Positions 32,091 to 40,664 of a DNA stretch of 64,000 nt are shown piece after piece (position 1 is the stretch's first letter; each line of letters begins with the position of its first letter). The notes beneath the pieces are model-generated. The model worked only from the letters and a program-made list of their open reading frames with translations. It did not search any database and had not been told where the DNA came from. Source of the stretch: Streptomyces sp. R33 (GTDB taxonomy: Bacteria; Actinomycetota; Actinomycetes; Streptomycetales; Streptomycetaceae). The DNA lies in the NCBI RefSeq assembly GCF_041200175.1, contig NZ_CP165727.1, positions 5,955,501 to 6,019,500 of the forward strand, given 5' to 3'. The translations under genes were made by a program, and so were the position numbers.

Positions 32091-33632
32091 ATGCCCTCGC
32101 GACCCGCCCGCGCATCCGCAGTCGCCCTGGTGGCGGCCCTCGCGGCCCTGTTGTGCGCCCTGCTCCCGGCCACTGCCGCCCATGCGGCCGGCCGTACCGT
32201 GCAGGGGGGCCGGCTCGACTGGGGCATCAAATCGTCGTTCCAGAGTTATGTCACAGGCCCGGTTGCGAAAGGCTCTTTCAAGCTGAAGAACGGCGCCGCC
32301 ACCGTCGGCGGCAGCCTGTTCCGCTTCCACTCGGCCACCGGCTCCTACGATCCGGAAACCGGCGCCTTCGAGGCCGCCTTCAGCGGCGGCGTCGTCTTCC
32401 AGGGCCACCAGAAGCCGGACGGCTCGTACGAACTGGACCTGACCGTCAGCCGCCCGACCGTCAAGATCAACGGCGGCAGCGGCACCCTCTACGCGGACGT
32501 CTCCAGCAAGGCCAAGGACACCGGCGCGGTCACCACACAGACCCAGGTGCCCTTCGCCGCCCTCGGCCTCGGCGGCGTCAACACGAAGGGCGGCGGCAGC
32601 CCGATCGCCTTGACCGGCATCCCGGCCACCCTCACCGACCAGGGGGCCAAGGCCTTCGCGGGCTACTACTCGGCGGGCGCGCAGCTCGACCCCGTCTCGC
32701 TCTCCGCCGACGTCAAGGCCGCCCCGGCCGCCGAGACCGCACCGGCCGCGAGCCCGTCGGCGCAGCCCTCGCAGCCGGCGCAGGATCCGCAGGCCGCCCA
32801 GGGCGCGTTCGCCGACGCCGCCGTCGACTGGGGTGTCCGGCGCACGTTCCGCGAGTACGTCACCGGGGCCATCGGGCAGGGCAAGTGGACCCTCGCCGAG
32901 GGAGCCCAGGACGGCGGCGCGCTGTTCCGCTTCCCGCAGGGCAAGGGCGCGTACGACGGCCGGAAGGGAACCCTCGACGCCGCCTTCGCGGGCACGGTCC
33001 ACTTCACCGGCGCCCATCTGGACCTGAAGCTCGGCGGGCTGAGCGTCAAGGTGGAGAACGGAAAGGGCGTCCTGTCCGCCGACGTCACCACCGGCAGCGA
33101 GACGAAGAACGCCGTCGCGCTCGTCGAGTTCGACGCCAAGGGGCTGAAGACCGACGGCGCACTCGTCACTCTCACCGAAGCCCCGGCCACCCTCACCGAG
33201 GGCGGCTCGCAGGCTTTCACATCCACGGCCGTGTCTTCTCTGTACGCGGCGGGCACCGAGATGGACCCCGTCTCGCTCGCCGTCGCGCTCGACGCCACTG
33301 CGAAGCTGCCGGCCCTGCCCGATCTGGGCTCCACGGCCTCGCCCGCCGCGCCTGCGGCCCCCGGCACGTCCGCTGCTCCCGCCGCGAAGGAGGGGGAGTC
33401 CTCGAACGCCGGGCTGTACGCCGCCCTCGGGGTGGCCGTCCTGGTCCTGGCCGGCGGCGCGGGCTACCTCGTGCTGCGCCGCAACCGCCGTACGGAGGCC
33501 GACGCGCCCGACGCGCCCGACGGGCGCGGCCAGCCCGGCCGGGCCGACGAGCCCGGCCAGCCCGACGCGCCCGGCCAGGCCGATCCGGACGGTCCCGCCG
33601 AGTCCGCGGACGCGCAGCAGCCCAGGCCCTGA
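32091..33632 (+). CDS. HtaA-domain heme-binding surface protein, membrane-anchored
   Basis: A 513-residue exported protein. Signal peptide about 1-33. Two HtaA domains follow (about 38-205 and 243-405), each opening with the VDWGV/LDWGI, S/T-F-x-x-Y-V-T-G pattern whose tyrosine binds hemin in corynebacterial HtaA, HtaB and HtaC. A Pro/Ala linker leads to one membrane helix (about 440-462), an RRNRR stop, and a low-complexity cytoplasmic tail of DAPG/GQP repeats. It should hold heme near the membrane for HmuT. Under the iron box at 32047. No sortase motif. Confidence 0.9.
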   Translation: MPSRPARASAVALVAALAALLCALLPATAAHAAGRTVQGGRLDWGIKSSFQSYVTGPVAKGSFKLKNGAATVGGSLFRFHSATGSYDPETGAFEAAFSGGVVFQGHQKPDGSYELDLTVSRPTVKINGGSGTLYADVSSKAKDTGAVTTQTQVPFAALGLGGVNTKGGGSPIALTGIPATLTDQGAKAFAGYYSAGAQLDPVSLSADVKAAPAAETAPAASPSAQPSQPAQDPQAAQGAFADAAVDWGVRRTFREYVTGAIGQGKWTLAEGAQDGGALFRFPQGKGAYDGRKGTLDAAFAGTVHFTGAHLDLKLGGLSVKVENGKGVLSADVTTGSETKNAVALVEFDAKGLKTDGALVTLTEAPATLTEGGSQAFTSTAVSSLYAAGTEMDPVSLAVALDATAKLPALPDLGSTASPAAPAAPGTSAAPAAKEGESSNAGLYAALGVAVLVLAGGAGYLVLRRNRRTEADAPDAPDGRGQPGRADEPGQPDAPGQADPDGPAESADAQQPRP

Positions 33633-33707
33633 CCACGCGCCCGCCCCGACAGCCCTTACGCCTCACTCCCTCAGCCACCCCCCGTCGCCTTTCAGGAGGC
33701 CCCCGCA

Positions 33708-35126
33708 ATGTCCTCGTCCCACCGCCGTCCGCTCGCCCTCGCGGCCGCCGTCGCCACCGCCGCCGCGCTCGGCTCCACCGCCCTCGTCCTGCCCGCCACC
33801 GCGGCGGACGGTGCCCCGGCCGGCCCTGTGAAGATCGTCGGCGGCACCCTCGACTGGGGTGTGCTCGCCGGCTACCGCGCCTACGTGACCGGCATGGCCA
33901 AGGGCACCATCACCGTGGCGGACGGCGCCAAGCAGAACGAGGACGGCAGCCTGCGCTTCGGCGAGCCGACCGGGCAGTACGAGCCGGCCGCCGGCCACGT
34001 CGTGAAGGCCGCCTTCAAGGGCAGCGTCACCTTCTCCTCGCCCGCCCCGCCGGCCGGCCACGGCTTCGAGGTCAAGCTCTCGGACTTCCGCATCGACACC
34101 GGCACCAAGAAGCTCACCGCGGACGTCACCAAGGGCAGCGCCACGACCCAGGACGTGCCGCTGGCCGCGGTGGCCTTCGCCGGCCAGTCGATGGACGGCC
34201 TCGCGACCACCCTCACCAAGGAGGCCGGGGACGCGCTCGGTTCGGCCTCGTACGAGAACAAGGCCGGCGACCCGCTGACCGCGAAGCTGGAGTTCGAGAA
34301 GCCCGCCCCGCCCAGCCCCTCCCCGACCCCCACGAAGTCGGCGACCCCCTCCCCGACCCCGACGAAGTCGGCGACGCCCTCCGCGACGCCGACGGCCCCG
34401 GCCGACGGCCCGCAGAAGATCCTCAGTGCCAAGCTGACCTGGGGCGTGAAGGAGTCCTTCCGCAAGTACGTCCTGGGCGCGGGCTCGATCACCCCGGCCG
34501 GCGGCGCGGCCAAGAACGGCGACCTCTTCGACTTCGCCCTCGGCAAGGGCGAACTCGACGCGAAGAAGCAGACCCTGAACGCCTCCTTCGAGGGGAGCCT
34601 CCGCTTCCAGTACGCGGCCCACGGCATCGACATGACCTTCGCCAACCCGCGCGTCGCCGCGGCCGGCAAGACCGGCACCCTCTACGTGGACGTCAAGAAC
34701 GCCTCCGGCAGCAAGGCGGACGTCCCGTTCGCCACGCTCGACCTGTCGAAGACGGACTACAAGTCCAAGGACGGCGTACTGGCGCTGAACGCGGTTGCGG
34801 CAGCGTTCACGGCCGAGGGCGCCGCCTCCTTCGCCAACGACACCACCGGCTCCCTGTACAAGGCCGGAGACGCGGTCGACCCGCTCACCCTCTCCGTGGC
34901 GGTGGACAAGGGCGCCACCCTCCCGACGGGCGGCCCCACCCCGAACACCGGCGCCGCGGGCGGCACGGGCGGTACCGGGGCCGCAGCCGGCACCGTCGGC
35001 GGGAACCTCGCCAGCACCGGTGCCGAACTCCCGGCCGGAGCCCTGCTCGCCACCTCCGGCGCGGCCGTCGCGGCCGGCGCCGGAGCGGTTTTCCTCGCAC
35101 GCAGGCGGCGCGCCGTCCGGATCTGA
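33708..35126 (+). CDS. HtaA-domain heme-binding protein with sortase-like LASTG tail
   Basis: A 472-residue exported protein: signal peptide about 1-30, HtaA domain 1 (about 38-200, LDWGVLAGYRAYVTG), a Ser/Pro/Thr linker with repeated SPTPTKSAT units, and HtaA domain 2 (about 236-400, LTWGVKESFRKYVLG). The end is LASTG at 434-438, a hydrophobic helix and an RRRR tail. LAxTG is the signal used by class E sortases of Streptomyces, so the protein is probably linked to peptidoglycan. It would take heme from outside and pass it to the membrane-anchored paralogue. It lies 75 bases after that gene, likely in the same transcript. Confidence 0.9.
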   Translation: MSSSHRRPLALAAAVATAAALGSTALVLPATAADGAPAGPVKIVGGTLDWGVLAGYRAYVTGMAKGTITVADGAKQNEDGSLRFGEPTGQYEPAAGHVVKAAFKGSVTFSSPAPPAGHGFEVKLSDFRIDTGTKKLTADVTKGSATTQDVPLAAVAFAGQSMDGLATTLTKEAGDALGSASYENKAGDPLTAKLEFEKPAPPSPSPTPTKSATPSPTPTKSATPSATPTAPADGPQKILSAKLTWGVKESFRKYVLGAGSITPAGGAAKNGDLFDFALGKGELDAKKQTLNASFEGSLRFQYAAHGIDMTFANPRVAAAGKTGTLYVDVKNASGSKADVPFATLDLSKTDYKSKDGVLALNAVAAAFTAEGAASFANDTTGSLYKAGDAVDPLTLSVAVDKGATLPTGGPTPNTGAAGGTGGTGAAAGTVGGNLASTGAELPAGALLATSGAAVAAGAGAVFLARRRRAVRI

Positions 35127-35145
35127 ACCGTGTTTCAATTTTCGC

Positions 35146-35817
35146 GTGAACGATCTGGATGTGCTCAAGGTCTTCTGCGCGGGCGACGGGCGGTACGGCA
35201 ACCTGCTCGGCGTCGTACGTGACGGCCGGACCTGCCCCGACGACGCGTCGCGGCAGGCGCTGGCCGCCGAACTCGGCTACAGCGAGACGGTGTTCGTCGA
35301 CGACCCCGAGCGCGGGGTCGTCGACATCCGCACGCCCGGGACGCGGATGACCTTCGCCGGCCATCCGCTGGTCGGGGTCGCCTGGCTGCTCGACATCGAG
35401 GAGCTCCAGCCGCCCGCCGGCTCCGTATGGGCCCGTGACGACGGGGAGTTCACCTGGATCACGGCCCTCCCCGAGTGGGTCGAGGGCAAGCGCACCGAGC
35501 AGTACGCGAGCCCCGCCGAGGTCGACGCGCTGCCCGCGCCGCCGCCCGGCGAGGGCTGGCTGTACGCCTGGGCCTGGGAGGACGAGGCCGCGGGCCGCAT
35601 CAGGGCCCGCGGCTTCCCGCGCCGCCCCGACGGGGTCATCGCCGAGGACGAGGCCACCGGGTCGGCCGCGATACTGCTGACCGCCCAGCTGAACCGCGCC
35701 CTGAACATCACCCAGGGCGCGGGCTCCCAGATCCTCACCGCGCCCGGCCCGGACGGCACCGTCGAGATCGGCGGCCGCGTCCGCTTCGCGAAACTGCCCG
35801 AGGCGCGGACCGAATAG
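35146..35817 (+). CDS. Short PhzF-family protein
   Basis: A 223-residue PhzF-like protein, about 60 residues shorter than usual and than the copy at 24451. The catalytic Glu motif (LGYSETVFV), the FAGHPLVGVAWLL signature and EDEATGSAAILL are all kept, so both half-sites survive and the missing length is in the loops. GTG start 19 bases after the HtaA gene stop, with no clear ribosome site. Its place between heme-uptake genes and heme oxygenase suggests co-expression, but a role in heme use is not known for this family. Confidence 0.82.
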   Translation: MNDLDVLKVFCAGDGRYGNLLGVVRDGRTCPDDASRQALAAELGYSETVFVDDPERGVVDIRTPGTRMTFAGHPLVGVAWLLDIEELQPPAGSVWARDDGEFTWITALPEWVEGKRTEQYASPAEVDALPAPPPGEGWLYAWAWEDEAAGRIRARGFPRRPDGVIAEDEATGSAAILLTAQLNRALNITQGAGSQILTAPGPDGTVEIGGRVRFAKLPEARTE

Positions 35818-35845
35818 ATGCGTACGCCGTGGAGACCGGGGCGCG

Positions 35846-36493
35846 TCAGGCGCTCAGCGGGAACTCCCGGCCCAGCTCGCGGAAGACCGCGCCGTTGAAG
35901 TCGAAGGCGCGCTTGCACTCGTCGATGATGCGCTGCTTCTCCAGGTCGTCCGCGGCGATCGCGTCCAGCAGCTCGCGGTAGGTCCGCTTGAAGGCCGCGG
36001 GGTTGTTGATCTCCGCGAAGACGTAGAACCGGACACCGTCGCCCTTGCGCGTGAAGCCCCACGTCCGCTCCGCCTTGTCGCGGATGATCTGGCCGCCGGA
36101 GAGGTCGCCCAGGTAGCGGGTGTAGTGGTGGGCGACGTACCCGCCGGGCCAGGTGGCCGCGCACTGCGCCACGCGGGCCGCGTACGCCTCGGTGGCGGGC
36201 AGTGCGATCAGCGTCTCGCGCCAGGACGGCCCGCGCAGGTGTGCCAGGTCGCGCTCGATCTCGGCGACGCGCATCAGCTCGGGCCGTATGAACGGGCCGG
36301 CCACCGGGTCGTCCTTCAGGGATTCGGCCGCGTCTTCCAGGGCCCGGTACACGAACCACAGCTGCTCGGTGTAGCGCGTGTACGCGTCCACCCCGAGCCG
36401 GCCGCCGAGCAGGTCGCTCATGAAGGTCGAGGTCTCGGCCTCGGTGTGCTGCTCGTGCGACGCGACACGGATGACCGTAGAGAAGGCGTCCAA
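35846..36493 (-). CDS. hmuO: Heme oxygenase
   Basis: A 215-residue biliverdin-producing heme oxygenase. The likely proximal ligand is H16 in HEQHTEAE; the distal helix glycines are in YLGDLSGGQIIRDKA. It opens heme to biliverdin, CO and free iron, the last step of heme-iron use. The frame is open to a GTG at 36559, but TTG 36493 has GGAGG six bases upstream and gives exactly the 215-residue length of corynebacterial HmuO, so it is preferred. An iron box lies about 80 bases upstream. Convergent with the HtaA/PhzF transcript. Confidence 0.92.
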   Translation of the reverse strand: MDAFSTVIRVASHEQHTEAETSTFMSDLLGGRLGVDAYTRYTEQLWFVYRALEDAAESLKDDPVAGPFIRPELMRVAEIERDLAHLRGPSWRETLIALPATEAYAARVAQCAATWPGGYVAHHYTRYLGDLSGGQIIRDKAERTWGFTRKGDGVRFYVFAEINNPAAFKRTYRELLDAIAADDLEKQRIIDECKRAFDFNGAVFRELGREFPLSA

Positions 36494-36573
36494 GACAATC
36501 CTCCGGAGACGGGACGAGGAGACGGGCGGCGCCGCCGGGCGTGACGGCACGTCCGCCACGCCCGATCCTCGTG

Positions 36574-36589
36574 CTTAGGCTTACCTAAG
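36574..36589 (-). promoter_or_regulatory. Iron box before heme oxygenase
   Basis: CTTAGGCTTACCTAAG has perfect CTTAGG/CCTAAG arms and matches the TTAGGCTAACCTAA part of the IdeR/DmdR1 consensus with one change. It lies about 80 bases before the TTG start. Confidence 0.75.
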
Positions 36590-36665
36590 TCAATGTCTTC
36601 CCGACGCGGTGTCGGTAAAACACCCCCGGCGAAGATTCTCCGCCGGGGCTCCGGCTTTCCGGCTC

Positions 36666-37523
36666 CTACGGCAGGGTGAGGATCTCGGCTCCCGTGTCCG
36701 TCACGACCAGTGTGTGCTCGAACTGCGCGGTGCGCTTGCGGTCCTTCGTCACGACGGTCCAGCCGTCGGCCCACATGTCGTACTCGTGCGTGCCCAGGGT
36801 CAGCATCGGCTCGATCGTGAAGGTCATCCCGGGCTCGATGACCGTCGTGGCGTGCGGGCTGTCGTAGTGCGGGATGATCAGCCCGGAGTGGAAGGACGAG
36901 TTGATGCCGTGCCCGGTGAAGTCCCGGACCACGCCGTAGCCGAAGCGCTTCGCGTACGACTCGATGACCCGGCCGATCACGTTGATCTGGCGGCCCGGCT
37001 TGACGGCCTTGATCGCCCGGTTCAGGGCCTCGCGGGTGCGCTCCACGAGCAGCCGCGACTCCTCGTCCACCTCGCCGCACAGGTAGGTGGCGTTGTTGTC
37101 GCCGTGCACGCCGCCGATGAACGCGGTGACGTCGAGGTTCACGATGTCGCCGTCGCGCAGGACGGTGGAGTCGGGGATGCCGTGGCAGATGACCTCGTTG
37201 ACCGAGGAGCACAGGGACTTCGGGAAGCCCCGGTAGCCCAGCGTCGACGGGTAGGCGCCGTGGTCGCACATGTACTCGTGCGCGACCCGGTCCAGCTCGT
37301 CGGTGGTCACCCCCGGGGCGATCAGCTTGGCGGCCTCTTCCATCGCCTGTGCGGCGATCCGGCCGGCGATGCGCATGGCCTCGATGGTCGCGGCCGACTG
37401 CACCTCCGGTCCGGTGTACGGAGTGGGCGCGGGCCTGCCCACGTACTCGGGCCGGCGGATGTTTCCGGGAACGGAACGGGCGGGAGAGAGCTCGCCTGGT
37501 ACGAGCAGCGACTGGCCAGACAT
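36666..37523 (-). CDS. map: Type I methionine aminopeptidase
   Basis: A 285-residue MetAP that removes N-terminal methionine from new proteins. Metal ligands are visible in NLDVTAFIGGVHGDNNAT (two Asp), RDFTGHGI (His), FTIEPML (Glu) and TAQFEHTLVV (Glu). The N-terminal 30 residues (SPARSVPGNIRRPEYVGRP) are the actinobacterial SH3-ligand-like extension. ATG 37523 is chosen as the start of this conserved extension; the frame is open beyond it. Actinobacteria often have several map genes; this is one of them. Confidence 0.92.
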   Translation of the reverse strand: MSGQSLLVPGELSPARSVPGNIRRPEYVGRPAPTPYTGPEVQSAATIEAMRIAGRIAAQAMEEAAKLIAPGVTTDELDRVAHEYMCDHGAYPSTLGYRGFPKSLCSSVNEVICHGIPDSTVLRDGDIVNLDVTAFIGGVHGDNNATYLCGEVDEESRLLVERTREALNRAIKAVKPGRQINVIGRVIESYAKRFGYGVVRDFTGHGINSSFHSGLIIPHYDSPHATTVIEPGMTFTIEPMLTLGTHEYDMWADGWTVVTKDRKRTAQFEHTLVVTDTGAEILTLP

Positions 37524-37605
37524 GCAAGCGAGTGTATCCAGCGGGGATGGGGCAGCATGGCGGCAGAGAGCGGGATCGAGAGGTATCGAGAGGAGCCCGA
37601 GGACG

Positions 37606-37845
37606 ATGGCCCTGTTCAAGAAGCGTCAGGTGGGCAAACCCGGCGAGTGGTACTACTGCCTGGTCCACCACAAGGTCGAGGAAGGCCCGGAGTGCCCGGC
37701 GAAGGACCGTTTCGGCCCGTACGCCTCGCCGGAGGAGGCCGCCCACGCCATGGAGACCGCCGAGGAACGCAATCTCGAATGGCAGAACGACCCCAAGTGG
37801 AACGACAAGTCCCGCGACGAGGACGAGGGCACGGCCGCCCCGTAG
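37606..37845 (+). CDS. Small conserved hypothetical protein
   Basis: A 79-residue basic/acidic protein: MALFKKRQVGKPGEWYYC, then HHKVEEGPECPAKDRFGPYASPEEAAHAMETAEERNLEW, then a charged tail. Two cysteines 13 residues apart and a YASPEEAAHAM helix are visible; no membrane or signal segment. The ATG has a GGAG about 12 bases upstream. Divergent from map across 82 bases. I do not recognise a function. Confidence 0.7.
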   Translation: MALFKKRQVGKPGEWYYCLVHHKVEEGPECPAKDRFGPYASPEEAAHAMETAEERNLEWQNDPKWNDKSRDEDEGTAAP

Positions 37846-37900
37846 GGCCGTAGGGCCCGTCGGCCGTCAGGGCTCCGGGGGCTCCAGGGGCTCGTGGGGC

Positions 37901-38524
37901 CTACCAGCGGCTGGGCGGCGGCGCGGTCAGCTGGTCGGCCAGGCGCGCCAGCCGGTCCCGCAGCCGTCGCGGCCCGCGCCGCACCGGCAGGCCGTTCTCC
38001 CCGGCCGCCGCGCTGACCAGGTGCTGCACGGTGTCCAGGTCCAGCTCGCCGGCCCCTTCCCGTACGGACAGGGCGTCGTGCGCGAGCGCGGCGAGATCCG
38101 GATCGCCGCCGTCCAGGGACAGTACGGTCGCCCCCGCGCGCCGGGCGTCGTGCACCCGCTCCAGCAGCCCCGCCCCCGGCTGCTCCGGCGCCACCACCAG
38201 CAGGGTGTGCCCGCGCCGGGCCGCCTCCAGCCGGCCCAGCCCCACCGACAGGTGCGCCGGCTGCCCGGGCAGCACGCGGTGGCGTACGAGCGTGGGCGCC
38301 AGCTCCGGCAGTCCCGACCAGGCGGCCTCGTCCACCAGGTGCGCCGCCAGGTGCCAGGGCTCGTACTGCTCGGTCCCCACCAGCAGCAGGTTCCCGCCGG
38401 CCGGCGAGACGGAGCTCCGCAGCGATCCCGCGAAGCGGCGCGCGGCACCGGGCCACTGCGTACCGGCGAGCACCTCGCGCAGCAGCGCGACCCTCACGGC
38501 GTCCATATCGGCATCCTGCCGCAT
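37901..38524 (-). CDS. SIS-like/hypothetical protein
   Basis: A 207-residue protein (from ATG 38524; ATG 38506 also possible). The pattern GNLLLVGTEQYEPWHLAAHLVDEAAWSG, GHTLLVVAPEQPGAGLLERVHDARRAGATVLSLDGGDPDLAALAHDALSV resembles the alternating strand/helix core of sugar-isomerase (SIS) or phosphosugar-binding folds, with no confirmed active site. The C-terminus is Arg-rich (RRGPRRLRDRLARLADQL). Divergent from the F420 oxidoreductase gene; the ORF is open into that gene, but those starts would remove its promoter. Confidence 0.6.
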   Translation of the reverse strand: MRQDADMDAVRVALLREVLAGTQWPGAARRFAGSLRSSVSPAGGNLLLVGTEQYEPWHLAAHLVDEAAWSGLPELAPTLVRHRVLPGQPAHLSVGLGRLEAARRGHTLLVVAPEQPGAGLLERVHDARRAGATVLSLDGGDPDLAALAHDALSVREGAGELDLDTVQHLVSAAAGENGLPVRRGPRRLRDRLARLADQLTAPPPSRW

Positions 38525-38621
38525 GGAAGGGACATACGGGAGCGCTTCGCCCCGCTTGGCCCGGCCGGGCGCAGCCCCGTTCCCGTTCGACTCTGCGGGT
38601 CCCGGCATTACCCTCGCCCCC

Positions 38622-39338
38622 ATGACCTCCTCAGACAGCACTCAGACTTCCCCCGCGACGGCGCCGGCCAAGGACCCGTGGGACCTGCCGGACGTCTCCG
38701 GCCTCGTCGTCGGCGTCCTCGGCGGCACCGGCGACCAGGGCCGGGGCCTGGCCTACCGGCTCGCCCGGGCGGGCCAGAAGGTGATCATCGGCTCCCGCGC
38801 CGCCGACCGCGCGCAGAGCGCCGCCGACGAACTGGGCCTCGGCGTGGAGGGCGCGGACAACGCCGAGTGCGCGCGCCGCAGCGACATCGTGATCATCGCG
38901 GTGCCGTGGGAGGGCCACGCCAAGACCCTCGAAGCCCTCCGCGAGGACCTCGTGGGCAAGCTCGTGGTGGACTGCGTCAACCCGCTGGGCTTCGACAAGC
39001 AGGGCGCGTACGCCCTCCACGTCGAAGAGGGCAGCGCGGCCCAGCAGGCCGCGGCCCTGCTCCCCGACTCCCGGGTGACGGCCGCCTTCCACCACCTCTC
39101 GGCGGTCCTGCTCCAGGACGAGTCCGTCGAGGAGATCGACACCGACGTGATGGTCCTCGGCGAATCCCGCGCCGACACGGACATCGTGCAGGCCCTGGCC
39201 GGCCGTATCCCGGGCATGCGCGGGGTCTTCGCGGGCCGCCTGCGCAACGCCCACCAGGTGGAGTCCCTGGTCGCCAACCTGATCTCCGCCAACCGCCGCT
39301 ACAAGGCCCACACGGGCCTGCGCATCACGGACGTCTGA
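38622..39338 (+). CDS. npdG: F420H2:NADP oxidoreductase
   Basis: A 238-residue NADPH-dependent F420 reductase. After a 25-residue hydrophilic start comes the NADP-binding loop VGVLGGTGDQGRGLAYRLARAGQKVIIGSR. The IVIIAVPWEGH and VVDCVNPLGFDKQGAY blocks and the RLRNAHQVESLVANLISANRRY end match the family. It passes hydride between NADPH and coenzyme F420, supplying reduced F420 for deazaflavin enzymes. It looks leaderless: TACCCT ends seven bases before the ATG and no ribosome site is present. Confidence 0.9.
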   Translation: MTSSDSTQTSPATAPAKDPWDLPDVSGLVVGVLGGTGDQGRGLAYRLARAGQKVIIGSRAADRAQSAADELGLGVEGADNAECARRSDIVIIAVPWEGHAKTLEALREDLVGKLVVDCVNPLGFDKQGAYALHVEEGSAAQQAAALLPDSRVTAAFHHLSAVLLQDESVEEIDTDVMVLGESRADTDIVQALAGRIPGMRGVFAGRLRNAHQVESLVANLISANRRYKAHTGLRITDV

Positions 39339-39603
39339 GCCGCCGCCTCTCCGCCCGGCGGCCGCCCGCCGGGCCCAGGGCGGACCTGGTCAGCGGCGGC
39401 TGCCGACGCGCGCCTCGACGGGGCCGAGGTGGGCCACCACCCCCTGGTAGAAGGGGAACCGTAGCGGCGTGGTGCGTGGGAGGTTGGGGAACGGCGAAAA
39501 AGGGTCGGAAGCGGAGGGCGCGGGGCTTTACGGGAGCACTGCAGTGCATGGGGGACACTGGAGGGGCTCGACCCCGTTCCGTGTCGCCGAGGAGCTGTTC
39601 CCC

Positions 39604-39789
39604 ATGCCCCGCCTTGCCGTGTTCGCCATCGTCGTCTGCGTGCTGTCCGTGGCCGCGGCCGTGGTCGCCTTCGTGGAGGGCAGCTTCCTGGGGATCGTCT
39701 GGGTGCTGCTGGCCGGGCTCACGTCCAACATGGCCTGGTACTACCTGCGCAAGGCGAAGGCCGAGAAGGCAGCCCGCTCCGCGGGCTAG
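39604..39789 (+). CDS. Small membrane protein
   Basis: A 61-residue protein with two adjacent hydrophobic segments (about 5-26 and 30-46) and a basic tail (RKAKAEKAARSAG). The frame is open upstream, but ATG 39604 has GAGGAG about nine bases before it. No known motif. It lies four bases from the stop of the convergent protease gene. Confidence 0.65.
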   Translation: MPRLAVFAIVVCVLSVAAAVVAFVEGSFLGIVWVLLAGLTSNMAWYYLRKAKAEKAARSAG

Positions 39790-39793
39790 CCGC

Positions 39794-40591
39794 CTACTGC
39801 GGGACCGCGCAGAAGCCGTTCGCGTCCTGCCAGAAGCGGTAGAGGTCGCGGCCGCAGTAGGTCTCCAGGTCCGACACGCCCAGCGAGGCCAGCAGATCGC
39901 GCACCACGTCGAAGAAGAACCCGTTGACCTCCGGGATCCACAGCAGCGCGAAGACGGCGATCAGCCCGAACGGCGCCAGCGGCGCGACCTCGCGGCGGAT
40001 CCGGTACGAGAGCCAGGGCTCGATGATCCCGTAGCCGTCCAGGCCCGGGACCGGCAGGAAGTTCAGGATCGCCGCCGAGACCTGGAGCAGCGCGAGGAAC
40101 GCGAGCGCGAAGCGGAACGGCAGCGGGACGCCGTCGAGGGCGTCCAGCCAGAACGGCGCCGTGCAGACGATCGCGAAGGCCACGTTGGTCAGCGGGCCCG
40201 CCGCAGAGATCAGGCTGTGCTTCCAGCGGCCCTGGATCCGGTCCCGCTCGATGTACACGGCGCCGCCGGGCAGGCCCAGCCCGCCCATGATCACGAAGAT
40301 CACCGGCAGGATGATGCTGAGCAGCGCGTGCGTGTACTTCAGCGGGTTCAGCGTCAGGTAGCCCTTGGCCCCGACCGTGAGGTCGCCGCTGTGCAGGGCC
40401 GTGCGGGCGTGCGCGTACTCGTGCAGGCACAGGGAGACGATCCAGGCCGAGGTCACGAAGAGGAACACGGCGAGCCCGGTGCTCGTCGAGTACCCCGTCC
40501 ACACGGCCCACCCGGTGACCGCCATGACGGCGGCGATCCCGAGGAATACGGAACTGATCTGCCGCTCGCTGCGGCTGCCCTGATGACCCAT
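39794..40591 (-). CDS. Site-2 protease family (M50) membrane metalloprotease
   Basis: A 265-residue polytopic protein. The zinc motif is LHEYAHARTA (HExxH) in an early helix; the second ligand site is FLPVPGLDGYG (N/L-PxPxxDG). The family cuts transmembrane substrates, usually in regulated proteolysis; this Rv3..-like actinobacterial S2P group lacks a PDZ domain, as here. Starts at ATG 40591, divergent from the SARP regulator. Substrate unknown. Confidence 0.88.
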   Translation of the reverse strand: MGHQGSRSERQISSVFLGIAAVMAVTGWAVWTGYSTSTGLAVFLFVTSAWIVSLCLHEYAHARTALHSGDLTVGAKGYLTLNPLKYTHALLSIILPVIFVIMGGLGLPGGAVYIERDRIQGRWKHSLISAAGPLTNVAFAIVCTAPFWLDALDGVPLPFRFALAFLALLQVSAAILNFLPVPGLDGYGIIEPWLSYRIRREVAPLAPFGLIAVFALLWIPEVNGFFFDVVRDLLASLGVSDLETYCGRDLYRFWQDANGFCAVPQ

Positions 40592-40664
40592 GCGGCGAAA
40601 CCTACCCCGGGCACACGGCCAAAAGGATTACGGGGTCGGGGGCGGAGCCAGCGACAATGGGCCG

